Shown in pieces: positions 7,338 to 14,761 of a stretch of 22,566 nucleotides of DNA (position 1 is the stretch's first letter; every line of letters begins with the position of its first letter). The stretch comes from JAAYCB01 sp012744395 (GTDB lineage: Bacteria > Planctomycetota > Planctomycetia > Pirellulales > Thermoguttaceae). A program made the position numbers and the translations under genes. The stretch covers positions 1 to 22,566 of the forward strand of contig JAQVNJ010000101.1 in the NCBI GenBank assembly GCA_028703175.1, in the 5' to 3' direction. The notes under the pieces are model-generated. The model was not told where the DNA came from. It ran no database searches and saw only the letters and a program-made list of their open reading frames with translations.

Positions 7338-8076
7338 GTTCAAGCACCTCCATGCAGAGTTCGACATAGGCGCGCGTGCCTCGTGCCCGCGGAGCATAGT
7401 CAAGGACCGGCAGCCCGTGACTAGGCGCCTCCGACACGGCCACGTCGCGAGGGATGACAGAATGAAAAACGATCTCGCCGAAGAAATCGCGCACTTCCGC
7501 TTCTACTTCGTGCGTCAATTCCAGGCTGGGATCGTACATCGTGAGCACGATGCCCCCGAATTGAAGCCGGCGATCCGGGCGTTCCATGACTTCGCGGATG
7601 ACCTCGATCATCTGGGCGAGGCCCTCCATCGCGAAGTATTCGCACTGGATCGGCATGAACACCTCGGTCGAGGCGGCCAGGGCCGTCTTGGTAAGCTGGC
7701 CAAGGGAGGGGGGGCAGTCAATCAACACAAAATCGTAAGCGTTCGCGGTGGCCATCAACCGCTGTTCGAACGTCGCGGCCTTGGGGCCGTCATCGCGGGC
7801 GAGGGCCTCGATGTCGCCGAAACGCCGGCTGCCCGAGAGGATGTCCAGGTCCGGCACGCTCGTCTGTTCGACGGCTTCGAGGATCGGCTGGCCGGAGACC
7901 AGGGCGTGACTGGCGGTGGGGCCATGGCCCAGCCCCGAGGTCGCGTTGCATTGCGGGTCGAGATCGACCAGCAGCGTGCGAGCGCCCGACTTCGCCAGCC
8001 CGGCGGCCAGATTCACGGCGGTCGTCGTCTTGCCGACGCCACCCTTCTGATTTGCCACGCAAAGGATGCGTCCCAA
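7330..8076 (-). CDS. parA: Chromosome-partitioning ATPase ParA/Soj
   Basis: This Walker-type ATPase binds the nucleoid as an ATP dimer and is released by ParB, pulling parS-ParB complexes apart. The 248-residue protein starts at a TTG (8074-8076); a perfect AAGGAGG (8085-8091) 8 nt upstream fixes this rare start. The deviant Walker A NQKGGVGKTTT lies at 10-20, with the Walker A' segment LLVDLDPQCNATSGLG about 35-50 and Walker B FVLIDCPPSLG about 116-126. There is no N-terminal HTH, so it is the short chromosomal (Soj) type. It overlaps parB by 8 nt, implying translational coupling. Two parS sites lie upstream. Confidence 0.96.
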   Translation of the reverse strand: MGRILCVANQKGGVGKTTTAVNLAAGLAKSGARTLLVDLDPQCNATSGLGHGPTASHALVSGQPILEAVEQTSVPDLDILSGSRRFGDIEALARDDGPKAATFEQRLMATANAYDFVLIDCPPSLGQLTKTALAASTEVFMPIQCEYFAMEGLAQMIEVIREVMERPDRRLQFGGIVLTMYDPSLELTHEVEAEVRDFFGEIVFHSVIPRDVAVSEAPSHGLPVLDYAPRARGTRAYVELCMEVLERD

Positions 8077-8133
8077 CCTTTCGGCCTCCTTGCCGAGCGC
8101 GGTCTCCCTGTTATCCGTCTCCGCGCGGCGAGG

Positions 8134-8162
8134 ATTGTAACCTGGAACCGCCGAATCAGGAA
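8134..8162 (-). promoter_or_regulatory. Candidate parAB promoter
   Basis: A -10 TACAAT (8134-8139, 5 of 6) occurs on the minus strand about 60 nt before the parA start, with a weak TTCCTG (8157-8162) at 17-bp spacing. The -35 is poor, so the call rests mostly on the -10 and position. Confidence 0.35.
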
Positions 8163-8382
8163 ATGCCAGTTCGGCAGGGCGGCAGTTCAGAGTCCATCGG
8201 GACGCGCCGGATGGGGGCCTGCGCGCCGAAGTCTCCCCACGCAGGGCAAAGCTGCCCGGCTGTCGCCGCTGCGCTCGGCGATGGGTTGATTTTTGGCTGC
8301 CCCCTCCGCGGCGAAATGCGGGCGGGAAGCTATGCAGCCGCAGCTCACAGGTGGTCGGTGACCTGCAACCTGCCGCCCCTTG

Positions 8383-8398
8383 CGTTTCACGTGAAACG
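8383..8398. other. parS centromere site 1
   Basis: The core GTTTCACGTGAAAC (8384-8397) is a perfect palindrome matching the near-universal bacterial parS consensus TGTTNCACGTGAAACA; the outer bases C and G extend the symmetry to 16 bp. It lies 307 bp upstream of parA, between parA and the DUF1015 gene. Confidence 0.93.
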
Positions 8399-8433
8399 TT
8401 GTGTTTCCCTCACCCGCAGAGGTCGCCCAGGCC

Positions 8434-8449
8434 CGTTCCACGTGAAACA
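8434..8449. other. parS centromere site 2
   Basis: GTTCCACGTGAAAC (8435-8448) fits the parS consensus, whose fourth core base is variable, and the right flank A matches too. Its centre is 51 bp from that of site 1, about five helical turns, so both sites lie on the same DNA face. The spacing to the DUF1015 stop is under 20 bp. Confidence 0.9.
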
Positions 8450-8466
8450 TGGCATTGTTTCGGCGA

Positions 8467-9768
8467 TCATTCCAGCGGGTTGATGACCAGTCCGCTGAGC
8501 AGCTTGGGATAGAAATACGTGCTCTTGGCGGGCATTCGCTGGCCCGCCATGCTGACCTGGCGGATGTGATCGACCGTGGCGGGCATGACCAGCGCGGCCA
8601 AGGGATAGTCGCCGGAAGCGAGCCCCTCGACAACCTCGTCGACCAGGTGCACATACTTCGGTTGGAGGTCTGTCCCCGGGGCGAGTAGCGTCTCGAGAAT
8701 CAGCCGGTGAAGAATGCTCACCCCCAACTGCCGCCACGACGGGTCGCGATCGGCGGCGACTTGATCCATCTTCTCCTGGCCGGCGGGGGTCAACTCGACG
8801 ATCGTCCAGAGCTTGTCTTTCCGTGTGTAGAGAGCCAGCGTGCCCTGCCGATCGGCCGTTTCCACATCCTCCCAGACCGCCTGGGCGCTGCCGGGTTCCT
8901 CGCCGCCCGGTCGCGTTGTGAACAGATCGCCCAGTCTGGCCGCCAGTTCCCCGGCCGACAACGCCGGCACGTCCGGCAGGAGGCGATGCGTCGGCAGGAC
9001 GACCAGGCCGGCGTCTTCCATCGCGACGCACTGCATGAGCACGTAGTTGGCGGGGTGTTCGGCGTTCAAGAAGCCGCTGTCGTAGACCTGGTCGCGGTAG
9101 TCGCAGGCGGTCTCGTAGCGGTGGTGCCCGTCGGCAATGAAGACCGGCTTGGGGCCCATCATGGCCGTCACGGCGGCAATCACGGCCAGATCCGTCACCG
9201 GCCACAACCGGTGGGTGACGCCCAAATGGTCCGTGGCGACCAGCGGCGTTTGGTCGGCGATCGCCGCGTCGAGGCGGGCCTGGACCTCGCAGGATTTGTC
9301 GGGATACAGCCCGAACACCTGACTCAGATTGGCCTTGCAGACCGCCGTCAGCATCATCCGGTCGATCTTGGGCTTGCTGAGGGTCTGTTCGTGGGGAAAA
9401 ATCATCCCTTGGCCAAATCGCTCGAGCCGCACGCGAGACATGAAGCCGCGGCGCAGGAATACCCGGCCTTGGGCCTCAAACTCCTGGTGGTAGACATAGA
9501 TCGCCGGGTCGGCCTCCTGGAACAGGACGCCCTCTTCCCTCCAATTCTTCAGGAAACGACCCGCCCGGATGTACCGATTGTTGGCCTCGTCGTCGTCGCG
9601 TTCGATCCGGTTGAGAATCAAGCGGACCACATTGCAGGGGTGCTTCTTGTACAGGTCATCTTGCAGGGTCTCATCGATCACGTCGTAGGGAGGGGCGACG
9701 ACATCGCTGAGCGATCCGACATGGCCGAGGTTGTATCGAATTCCGCGAAAGGCTTGGATTTCTGGCAT
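8467..9768 (-). CDS. DUF1015 family protein
   Basis: This 433-residue cytosolic protein begins PEIQAFRGIRYN...GSLSDVVAPPYDVID, the hallmark DUF1015 opening, followed by HPCNVVRLIL, AIYVYHQEF, RGFMSRVRLE, the conserved IFPHEQTLSKPKIDR, FIADGHHRYETA and NYVLMQCVAMEDAGLVVLPTHR. These fit the family along its whole length. The family's biochemical role is not settled as far as I know, so no function is assigned. The start chosen is the ATG at 9766-9768, where family similarity starts; no Shine-Dalgarno is visible. It follows ahcY by 57 bp on the same strand, so co-transcription is plausible. Confidence 0.88.
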   Translation of the reverse strand: MPEIQAFRGIRYNLGHVGSLSDVVAPPYDVIDETLQDDLYKKHPCNVVRLILNRIERDDDEANNRYIRAGRFLKNWREEGVLFQEADPAIYVYHQEFEAQGRVFLRRGFMSRVRLERFGQGMIFPHEQTLSKPKIDRMMLTAVCKANLSQVFGLYPDKSCEVQARLDAAIADQTPLVATDHLGVTHRLWPVTDLAVIAAVTAMMGPKPVFIADGHHRYETACDYRDQVYDSGFLNAEHPANYVLMQCVAMEDAGLVVLPTHRLLPDVPALSAGELAARLGDLFTTRPGGEEPGSAQAVWEDVETADRQGTLALYTRKDKLWTIVELTPAGQEKMDQVAADRDPSWRQLGVSILHRLILETLLAPGTDLQPKYVHLVDEVVEGLASGDYPLAALVMPATVDHIRQVSMAGQRMPAKSTYFYPKLLSGLVINPLE

Positions 9769-9825
9769 GCTGCTGCTGGCTAGGGAAAGAGGGTCGTGTC
9801 CGTGAACCGCCCGAAGCATCGTCCG

Positions 9826-11271
9826 TCAATACCGGTAGTGATCCGGCTTGAATGGGCCCTCCACGGGAATGCCGAGGTACTCGGCCTGCTTCGGCGTGAG
9901 CTTCGTGAGCTTCACGCCGAGCTGCTCGAGGTGGAGCCGGGCGACCTCCTCGTCGAGCTTCTTGGGCAGGACGTGCACGCCCAGCGGGTACTTCTCCGGC
10001 TCGGTCCAGAGGGCAATCTGAGCCAGGACCTGGTTCGAGAACGAGTTGGACATGACGAACGAGGGGTGCCCCGTCGCGCAGCCCAGGTTGACCAGCCGCC
10101 CGGCGGCCAGCAGGAGGATCGCGTGGCCGTCGGGGAACGTGTAGCGGTCCACCAGCGGCTTGATGTTCGTCTTTTCCACGCCCGGATAGGCCTCCAGGCC
10201 GGCCACGTCGATCTCCAGGTCGAAGTGGCCGATATTGCAGACGATGGCGTCGTTGCGCATCTTCGCCATGTGTTCGGGGCGGATCACGTCGCGGCAACCG
10301 GTCGAAGTCACGAAGACGTTGCCCACCGGGGCGGCGTCTTCCAGCGTCACGACCTCAAAACCCTCCATTGCCGCCTGTAGCGCGCAGATCGGGTCGATCT
10401 CCGTGATCAGCACCCGCGCGCCATAGGATCGCATCGACTGGGCGCAGCCCTTGCCCACATCGCCATAGCCGCAGACGACGACCACCTTGCCGGCGATCAT
10501 CACGTCGGTCGCCCGTTTGATCCCGTCGGCCAGCGACTCCCGGCAGCCGTAGAGGTTGTCGAATTTGCTCTTGGTCACCGAATCGTTGACGTTGATTGCG
10601 GGGAAGAGCAGCGCGCCCTTGGCGTGCATCTCGTACAGCCGGTGCACGCCGGTGGTCGTCTCTTCGCTCACGCCGCGGATTTCCTCGGCAATCCGCGTGA
10701 ACCGCTGGGGATCCTCCGCGAGGCTCCGCTGGAGCGTCCTCAGCAGGGCCTTCTCCTCAATGTGCGAGACAGACTCGGCGTCGGGCACGTGCCCCGCCTT
10801 CTCGCACGCCGCCCCCCTGTGAATCAAGAGCGTCAGATCGCCGCCGTCGTCGACCAGCATCGTCGGACCCCGGCCGTTCTCGAACGAGCCGAGTTGCGCG
10901 AGAATGTTGTCCCAGTAATCCTGGAGCGACTCCCCCTTCCAGGCGAACACCGGAACCCCCAGATCGGCAATCGCCACTGCGGCGTGATCCTGGGTCGAGT
11001 AGATATTGCAGCTCGTCCAGGTAATCTCGGCGCCAAGTGCCCGCAGCGTCTTGATCAGCACGGCCGTCTGAATCGTCAGGTGCAGGCAACCGGCGATCCG
11101 CGCCCCTTGAAGCGGCTTCTGCGGTCCGTATCGCTCGCGCAACGCCATCAGCCCTGGCATCTCGTTTTCCGCCAGCATGATCTCTTTGTGGCCGAATTCG
11201 GCGAGCTTCCTGAATTCCTCGGCGGAACACTCCACCACCTTGTACGGCACGTTCGTCTCAACTTGCGACAC
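9826..11271 (-). CDS. ahcY: S-adenosylhomocysteine hydrolase (adenosylhomocysteinase)
   Basis: This NAD-dependent enzyme reversibly splits S-adenosylhomocysteine to adenosine and homocysteine, clearing the by-product inhibitor of methyltransferases. The start is a GTG (11269-11271) with GAGGAGG (11277-11283) 5 nt upstream; in-frame codons further up are not ahcY-like. The 481-residue protein shows CLHLTIQTAV (about 62-71), STQDHAAVA, the segment of about 40 extra residues found in long bacterial forms (VDDGGDLTLLIHRG...), NVNDSVTKSKFDNLYG, the Rossmann loop GYGDVGKG (about 268-275), CNIGHFDLEID and the family ending KPDHYRY. No SAH riboswitch was recognised in the leader. Confidence 0.97.
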   Translation of the reverse strand: MSQVETNVPYKVVECSAEEFRKLAEFGHKEIMLAENEMPGLMALRERYGPQKPLQGARIAGCLHLTIQTAVLIKTLRALGAEITWTSCNIYSTQDHAAVAIADLGVPVFAWKGESLQDYWDNILAQLGSFENGRGPTMLVDDGGDLTLLIHRGAACEKAGHVPDAESVSHIEEKALLRTLQRSLAEDPQRFTRIAEEIRGVSEETTTGVHRLYEMHAKGALLFPAINVNDSVTKSKFDNLYGCRESLADGIKRATDVMIAGKVVVVCGYGDVGKGCAQSMRSYGARVLITEIDPICALQAAMEGFEVVTLEDAAPVGNVFVTSTGCRDVIRPEHMAKMRNDAIVCNIGHFDLEIDVAGLEAYPGVEKTNIKPLVDRYTFPDGHAILLLAAGRLVNLGCATGHPSFVMSNSFSNQVLAQIALWTEPEKYPLGVHVLPKKLDEEVARLHLEQLGVKLTKLTPKQAEYLGIPVEGPFKPDHYRY

Positions 11272-11355
11272 GGAAACCTCCTCGGTCACGCGCTGGAGCG
11301 GTCGATTTGAATGGCATTCCCTCGATCTTACGAGCTTGAGGCCGGGTTGGCCAGG

Positions 11356-11372
11356 GGGGCGTGATGCGCCCC
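11356..11372. other. Small GC hairpin in the trpF-ahcY gap
   Basis: GGGGCG and CGCCCC pair across a 5-nt loop, 85 bp upstream of ahcY. It could terminate trpF transcription or lie in the ahcY leader; without a T-tract neither is certain. Confidence 0.35.
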
Positions 11373-11406
11373 GAACGGGCAGTGGCGTGTGCCGTTTGCC
11401 GCAGGG

Positions 11407-11440
11407 GGCGCGGGTTTCCAAGCCGGAGCTGGGGAACCAG
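11407..11440. repeat. Hairpin repeat, copy 2 (34 bp, degenerate)
   Basis: GGTTTCCAAGC (11413-11423) and GCTGGGGAACC (11428-11438) form an imperfect stem. The 34-bp unit aligns without gaps to 860-893 with 27 identities, including the GGCGCG left flank, so the two are diverged copies of one element. It lies in the 202-bp gap between trpF and ahcY. Confidence 0.6.
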
Positions 11441-11473
11441 GAGAAGCCCTGTGACCTGGACAGCCCAGGCGGG

Positions 11474-12136
11474 CTAGCGCAGCGACTCGAACGCTCGGCG
11501 CGCGTTCTGGATAAACTGGCGAACCAGGCCAGCGTCCTTTCTTCCCGGGCTGGCCTCAACGCCGCCGGCCGTGTCGACAGCCGCCGGGCGGACCAGCTGA
11601 ATCGCCTCGGCCACATTCTCCGCGGTCAGCCCGCCGGCCAGCACAAGCGGCGGATGCCACGCCGCCGAGGGGTATTTCTGAACAACAGTCCAGTTGCACG
11701 TCGCGCCGCTGCCGCCGTACCAGCCCGGCCGGTAGGCATCGATCAACACTCGCCGCGGCAGACAGCCGAGTTGCCGGCAGTCCTCCAGATACTCCAGGAT
11801 CGGGTCGAGCCCCAGGGGGCCGAGCCGCAACGCCCGCATCACGGGCCGATCGCCCAATGCGGCGAGGTACTCGGGCGGTTCATCGCCGTGAATCTGGATC
11901 AGATCCAGCCCCAGCGAGTGGACTGTGGCGACGGCCGCCTCGGCCGGAGCATTGACGAACAATCCGACCTTCACGACCTCGGCGGGCAAGGCCCTGACGA
12001 CTGCCTCGGCGCTTGCCGGGCTGAGGAACCTGGGGCTCGGTTCATAGAAGTTCAGCCCCACGGCGCCAGCACCCGCAGCGGCCACGGCCCGGGCGTCTTC
12101 TTCATTGGTGATGCCGCAGATTTTCACCCGGAACAT
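11474..12136 (-). CDS. trpF: Phosphoribosylanthranilate isomerase
   Basis: This TIM-barrel enzyme isomerises phosphoribosylanthranilate to the CdRP intermediate in tryptophan synthesis. The 220-residue protein begins MFRVKICGITNEEDA with the catalytic Cys of the KICGIT motif at residue 7; GADAVGLNFY-like GAGAVGLNFYEPSPRFLS, LIQIHGDEPPEY, the catalytic-Asp strand RVLIDAY and the phosphate loop LAGGLTAENV follow. The usual GGTG.TFDW loop is altered to WYGGSGATCNW. The start at 12134-12136 is where the family begins; no strong Shine-Dalgarno is seen. No other trp gene is in the window, as is common where trp genes are scattered. Confidence 0.93.
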   Translation of the reverse strand: MFRVKICGITNEEDARAVAAAGAGAVGLNFYEPSPRFLSPASAEAVVRALPAEVVKVGLFVNAPAEAAVATVHSLGLDLIQIHGDEPPEYLAALGDRPVMRALRLGPLGLDPILEYLEDCRQLGCLPRRVLIDAYRPGWYGGSGATCNWTVVQKYPSAAWHPPLVLAGGLTAENVAEAIQLVRPAAVDTAGGVEASPGRKDAGLVRQFIQNARRAFESLR

Positions 12137-12264
12137 GATCGCCAGCGATCCGTGGCAGGGAGTTGATTCGGGCGGGTCGTGTCCAAGACTCACTCCGTCT
12201 TGCCGGTGAACTGGAATGCGTTCCATTCTACGGAGAGAGGGAATCCATTTTGTCGTGACTGTTC

Positions 12265-13098
12265 CTAATCGAACAGGCCCCGGAAGAACGCCAGGTCCGC
12301 GGCCGTTTGCTTGAGGCACTCTTCCGCATCGAGATCCGCGAAGCTCGCACTCCCCTGATACTCGCTATGCAGCGAGTAGATTCCGTCGTAGCCGATCTTT
12401 CCGAGCGTCGCCACGTAGTCGGGCAGCGGGGAGATTCCCTCGGCGATCGGCACCACCACGCGCTTCCATCGCACCTGGCCGTGCTTGTCGCGATCGCCCT
12501 GAACCCAGCGAAAATTCTTCACGGCGACCAATTTAATCCACGGCGCCAACAGATCGAGCCCCTGCCGCCAGCCGTCGCCGCCGCCCTCCAGTGCCGTGTG
12601 GAGCATGTCGACATAGGCGCCGACCTGGTCGGGCGAGTATTCGCTGATGAGCTGGTAGAGCTGCGTTCCGTGGGATGGGATGTACGCCCCCGAGTGGATA
12701 TGGACGCAGGGCAGAATGCCGAATTTCTTGGCCATCTGGATCACGCCGCCGATCCGCCGCCGCGTCTCATCCAATTGCGTTGCCAGGCTGCCAAACGGCC
12801 CATAACGATAGTAACCCAGCTTGAAATGCGTGATTCCCAGCCGGGCGGCCGTCGACAACGTCCGCTCCGCCTCCGGCGTGGCCTCGGTGATGTCGGTGGT
12901 AATGAAGAGGATCTCCGAACCCGCTTCGAGGACCGACCTGGCCGCGGCGGGGAGCTGCTCGGCGACGTGGGACGGCTCGACGTGGCCGCCCCGGCGGACC
13001 GTAAGGTCTAAACCGTCGAGGCCGATCTCGCGAAAACGCCGGCAGACCGTCGGAATATCCCAGTCCTTGAAGCTCTTGGTAAACGCTCCGACTTTCAT
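12265..13098 (-). CDS. Sugar phosphate isomerase/epimerase-like TIM-barrel protein (xylose isomerase-like, AP endonuclease family 2 fold)
   Basis: The 277-residue protein starts at the ATG 13096-13098, with GGGAGGA about 8 nt upstream. MKVGAFTKSFKDWDIPTVCRRFREIGLDGLDLTVR is the standard first strand-helix pair; later metal-site candidates appear in LPCVHIHSG, VGAYVDMLH, VKNFRW and YSLHSEYQG. This pattern belongs to the xylose isomerase-like superfamily, very abundant in planctomycetes, whose substrates are mostly unknown. No signal peptide is present, so it should act in the cytosol. trpF follows on the same strand after 128 bp, without an obvious functional link. Specific substrate: not predictable. 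Confidence 0.82.
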   Translation of the reverse strand: MKVGAFTKSFKDWDIPTVCRRFREIGLDGLDLTVRRGGHVEPSHVAEQLPAAARSVLEAGSEILFITTDITEATPEAERTLSTAARLGITHFKLGYYRYGPFGSLATQLDETRRRIGGVIQMAKKFGILPCVHIHSGAYIPSHGTQLYQLISEYSPDQVGAYVDMLHTALEGGGDGWRQGLDLLAPWIKLVAVKNFRWVQGDRDKHGQVRWKRVVVPIAEGISPLPDYVATLGKIGYDGIYSLHSEYQGSASFADLDAEECLKQTAADLAFFRGLFD

Positions 13099-13152
13099 CT
13101 CAACATCCTCCCACAATTTCCGTTTGCTTCGCCGGCGAGACGCGCGCCGAGG

Positions 13153-13172
13153 CTCGATCCATCGTGATCGAG
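13153..13172. other. Stem-loop in the leader of the isomerase-like gene
   Basis: CTCGATC (13153-13159) and GATCGAG (13166-13172) are 7-bp inverted arms around a 6-nt loop, 55-74 bp upstream of the isomerase-like ATG. It may be an operator or a leader hairpin. Confidence 0.35.
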
Positions 13173-13301
13173 AGCCAAGTGACGTGCAAGCGGCGCCCAA
13201 AAACCGTTGTTGCGGCGGCGATCGGCTCGACGCCATTGAATTGTGGCAGGCGGATGTGCCGAATCTAAGAAAGGCAACCCTTGTCAACCCGCCCAGGGAA
13301 C

Positions 13302-13318
13302 GCGCGTTGGAGACGCGC
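13302..13318. repeat. Short inverted repeat in the divergent gap
   Basis: GCGCGT (13302-13307) and ACGCGC (13313-13318) enclose TGGAG. The adjoining GGGAACGCGCG (13296-13306) is the reverse complement of CGCGCGTTCCC at 862-872 in hairpin copy 1, hinting at a related but rearranged element. Confidence 0.4.
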
Positions 13319-13354
13319 ACCCCCATGGTATACATGAGCCAGGAAGGCTAGGCA

Positions 13355-14740
13355 ATGTACGAGGCTAGTTTTGGACTCTTCTGTCGACCTTTCCCATCCG
13401 TTCCACAGCCCACATTCTACTATCCCGCCTCGGCGATCGAGTATGCACGGCAGACTCTGGCCCGATGCGTTCAGAGGGGCGAGGGCGTGGGAGTTGCGGT
13501 CGGGCCGGCCGGGTGTGGCAAGAGCCTGCTGGGAGAAATGCTCTGCGAACAATTCGCCGGCCAGATGCGCGTGGTTCAGCTGCCGAGCGGCCGCCTGGAG
13601 TCGCGGCGCTCGCTGCTTCAGGCGATTCTCCACGGGCTGCGGCGGCCTTTTCGCGAGATGGACGAAGGAGAGCTGCGGCTGGTGCTGCTCGATTGTCTTA
13701 GTCGCGATGAAGACAAGCGGCGCCCGATGCTCCTGCTGGTCGACGAGGCCGACGGGCTCGCCCTGCGGTTGCTCGACGAGTTGCGGATGATGACCAATCT
13801 GTCTGCCGATGGGCAACCTTGCGCCCGGCTGATCCTCCTCGGCGGGCCGATCCTTGAGGAGAAATTGACCAGCCCGAAACTCGAATCGTTTTCCCAGCGG
13901 ATTGTCGCCCGGTGCTACCTCGAAGCGCTCAGCCGGACGGAGACGGGCGAGTGCATCCGCGCGCAGATTGCCGCGGCGTCGACTGCACCGCGCGACCTGT
14001 TTTCCGAGGATGCTTGCGCCGCGGTCTACGAGGCGACCGATGGGGTTCCCCGGCTGATCAACCAACTCTGCGACTACGCCTTGCTCCGCGCTTGTGCCGC
14101 GGGCAACGATTCCATTGGACGCGAAACCGTTGTGGAAGCCTGGGCCGAGCTCCAGCAACTGCCCGCAACGTCCCGTGCCGAGTTCCAGGAAGACCGCGAG
14201 ACGATAATTGAGTTCGGCAAGCTCGACGACGGGCAAGTCTTGATCGAGCCGGGGGCGAGGAACGAACCCGGCGGCGTCGAGGTTCCACGGCCGGAGGACG
14301 ATCCGCCGACCCTCCGTGTCGCCCCGGACGCGGAAGACGCGATCAGACGATCCGGCCGGCAGCTCGACGCACTCAGCGACACGCTTGTCGGTCTGGACGA
14401 CGATCCCGGCGATCGATTCGAACCGGCCGGCAGGATCATTCCCGAGGTGAATCTCGTCTACCACGATCCGGTCGATCTGCTGAATGAAGACTTCCAGGAA
14501 GAGGAAGTGATCGTCGATCGCTACGCCGGCCAGCCCGCGCCCGCGGCGAAGGAACAGGCAGCGGATCGGGCCGGCAGCGGGACGCCGGCAAAGCGGACGT
14601 TCAACGGCGGAACTTGTGAAGCGATTGCCATCGACGCCGGTTCGCCCGAGCTGGAAATGCACGTTGGCCGCGCGCTTCCCAAGGTCGGCAGCAAGGATTT
14701 TGCCCGCCTGTTCTCCAATCTGCGGCGCACGGCAAATTGA
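13355..14740 (+). CDS. ExeA/GspA-like AAA ATPase with a long acidic tail
   Basis: The start is the ATG at 13355 with AGGAAGG (13341-13347) upstream. The 461-residue protein opens MYEASFGLFCRPFP, typical of ExeA-type ATPases, then has Walker A GPAGCGKS (50-57), Walker B MLLLVDEAD (125-133), a sensor-like RLILLGGP (158-164), and the GVPRLINQLCDYAL block (230-243) that closes the AAA module. Residues about 270-461 are acidic, low in hydrophobics and probably disordered, with ETIIEFGKLDD and EEEVIVDRYA patches. Unlike GspA/ExeA it lacks a transmembrane helix and peptidoglycan-binding domain, so secretion function should not be assumed. It converges on the vWA gene 21 bp away. Confidence 0.82.
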   Translation: MYEASFGLFCRPFPSVPQPTFYYPASAIEYARQTLARCVQRGEGVGVAVGPAGCGKSLLGEMLCEQFAGQMRVVQLPSGRLESRRSLLQAILHGLRRPFREMDEGELRLVLLDCLSRDEDKRRPMLLLVDEADGLALRLLDELRMMTNLSADGQPCARLILLGGPILEEKLTSPKLESFSQRIVARCYLEALSRTETGECIRAQIAAASTAPRDLFSEDACAAVYEATDGVPRLINQLCDYALLRACAAGNDSIGRETVVEAWAELQQLPATSRAEFQEDRETIIEFGKLDDGQVLIEPGARNEPGGVEVPRPEDDPPTLRVAPDAEDAIRRSGRQLDALSDTLVGLDDDPGDRFEPAGRIIPEVNLVYHDPVDLLNEDFQEEEVIVDRYAGQPAPAAKEQAADRAGSGTPAKRTFNGGTCEAIAIDAGSPELEMHVGRALPKVGSKDFARLFSNLRRTAN

Positions 14741-14761
14741 CCGGCGCCGTTGCGGCGGGTT

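Larger units (their letters stand above)
8092..8466. other. parA upstream region
   Basis: This 375-bp gap holds the parA Shine-Dalgarno at its edge, a candidate -10, and both parS sites in the distal third. Between them (about 8165-8380) I see no further gene, repeat or RNA. Confidence 0.6.

Noticed and set aside
11272..11473. SAH riboswitch upstream of ahcY
   Set aside because: Only a small GC hairpin and a repeat copy are present; I could not match the conserved SAH-riboswitch core.
13281..13290. TTGACA on the minus strand as -35 for the isomerase-like gene
   Set aside because: No -10 at 16-18 bp; the nearest candidate (TAGATT) is only 14 bp away.
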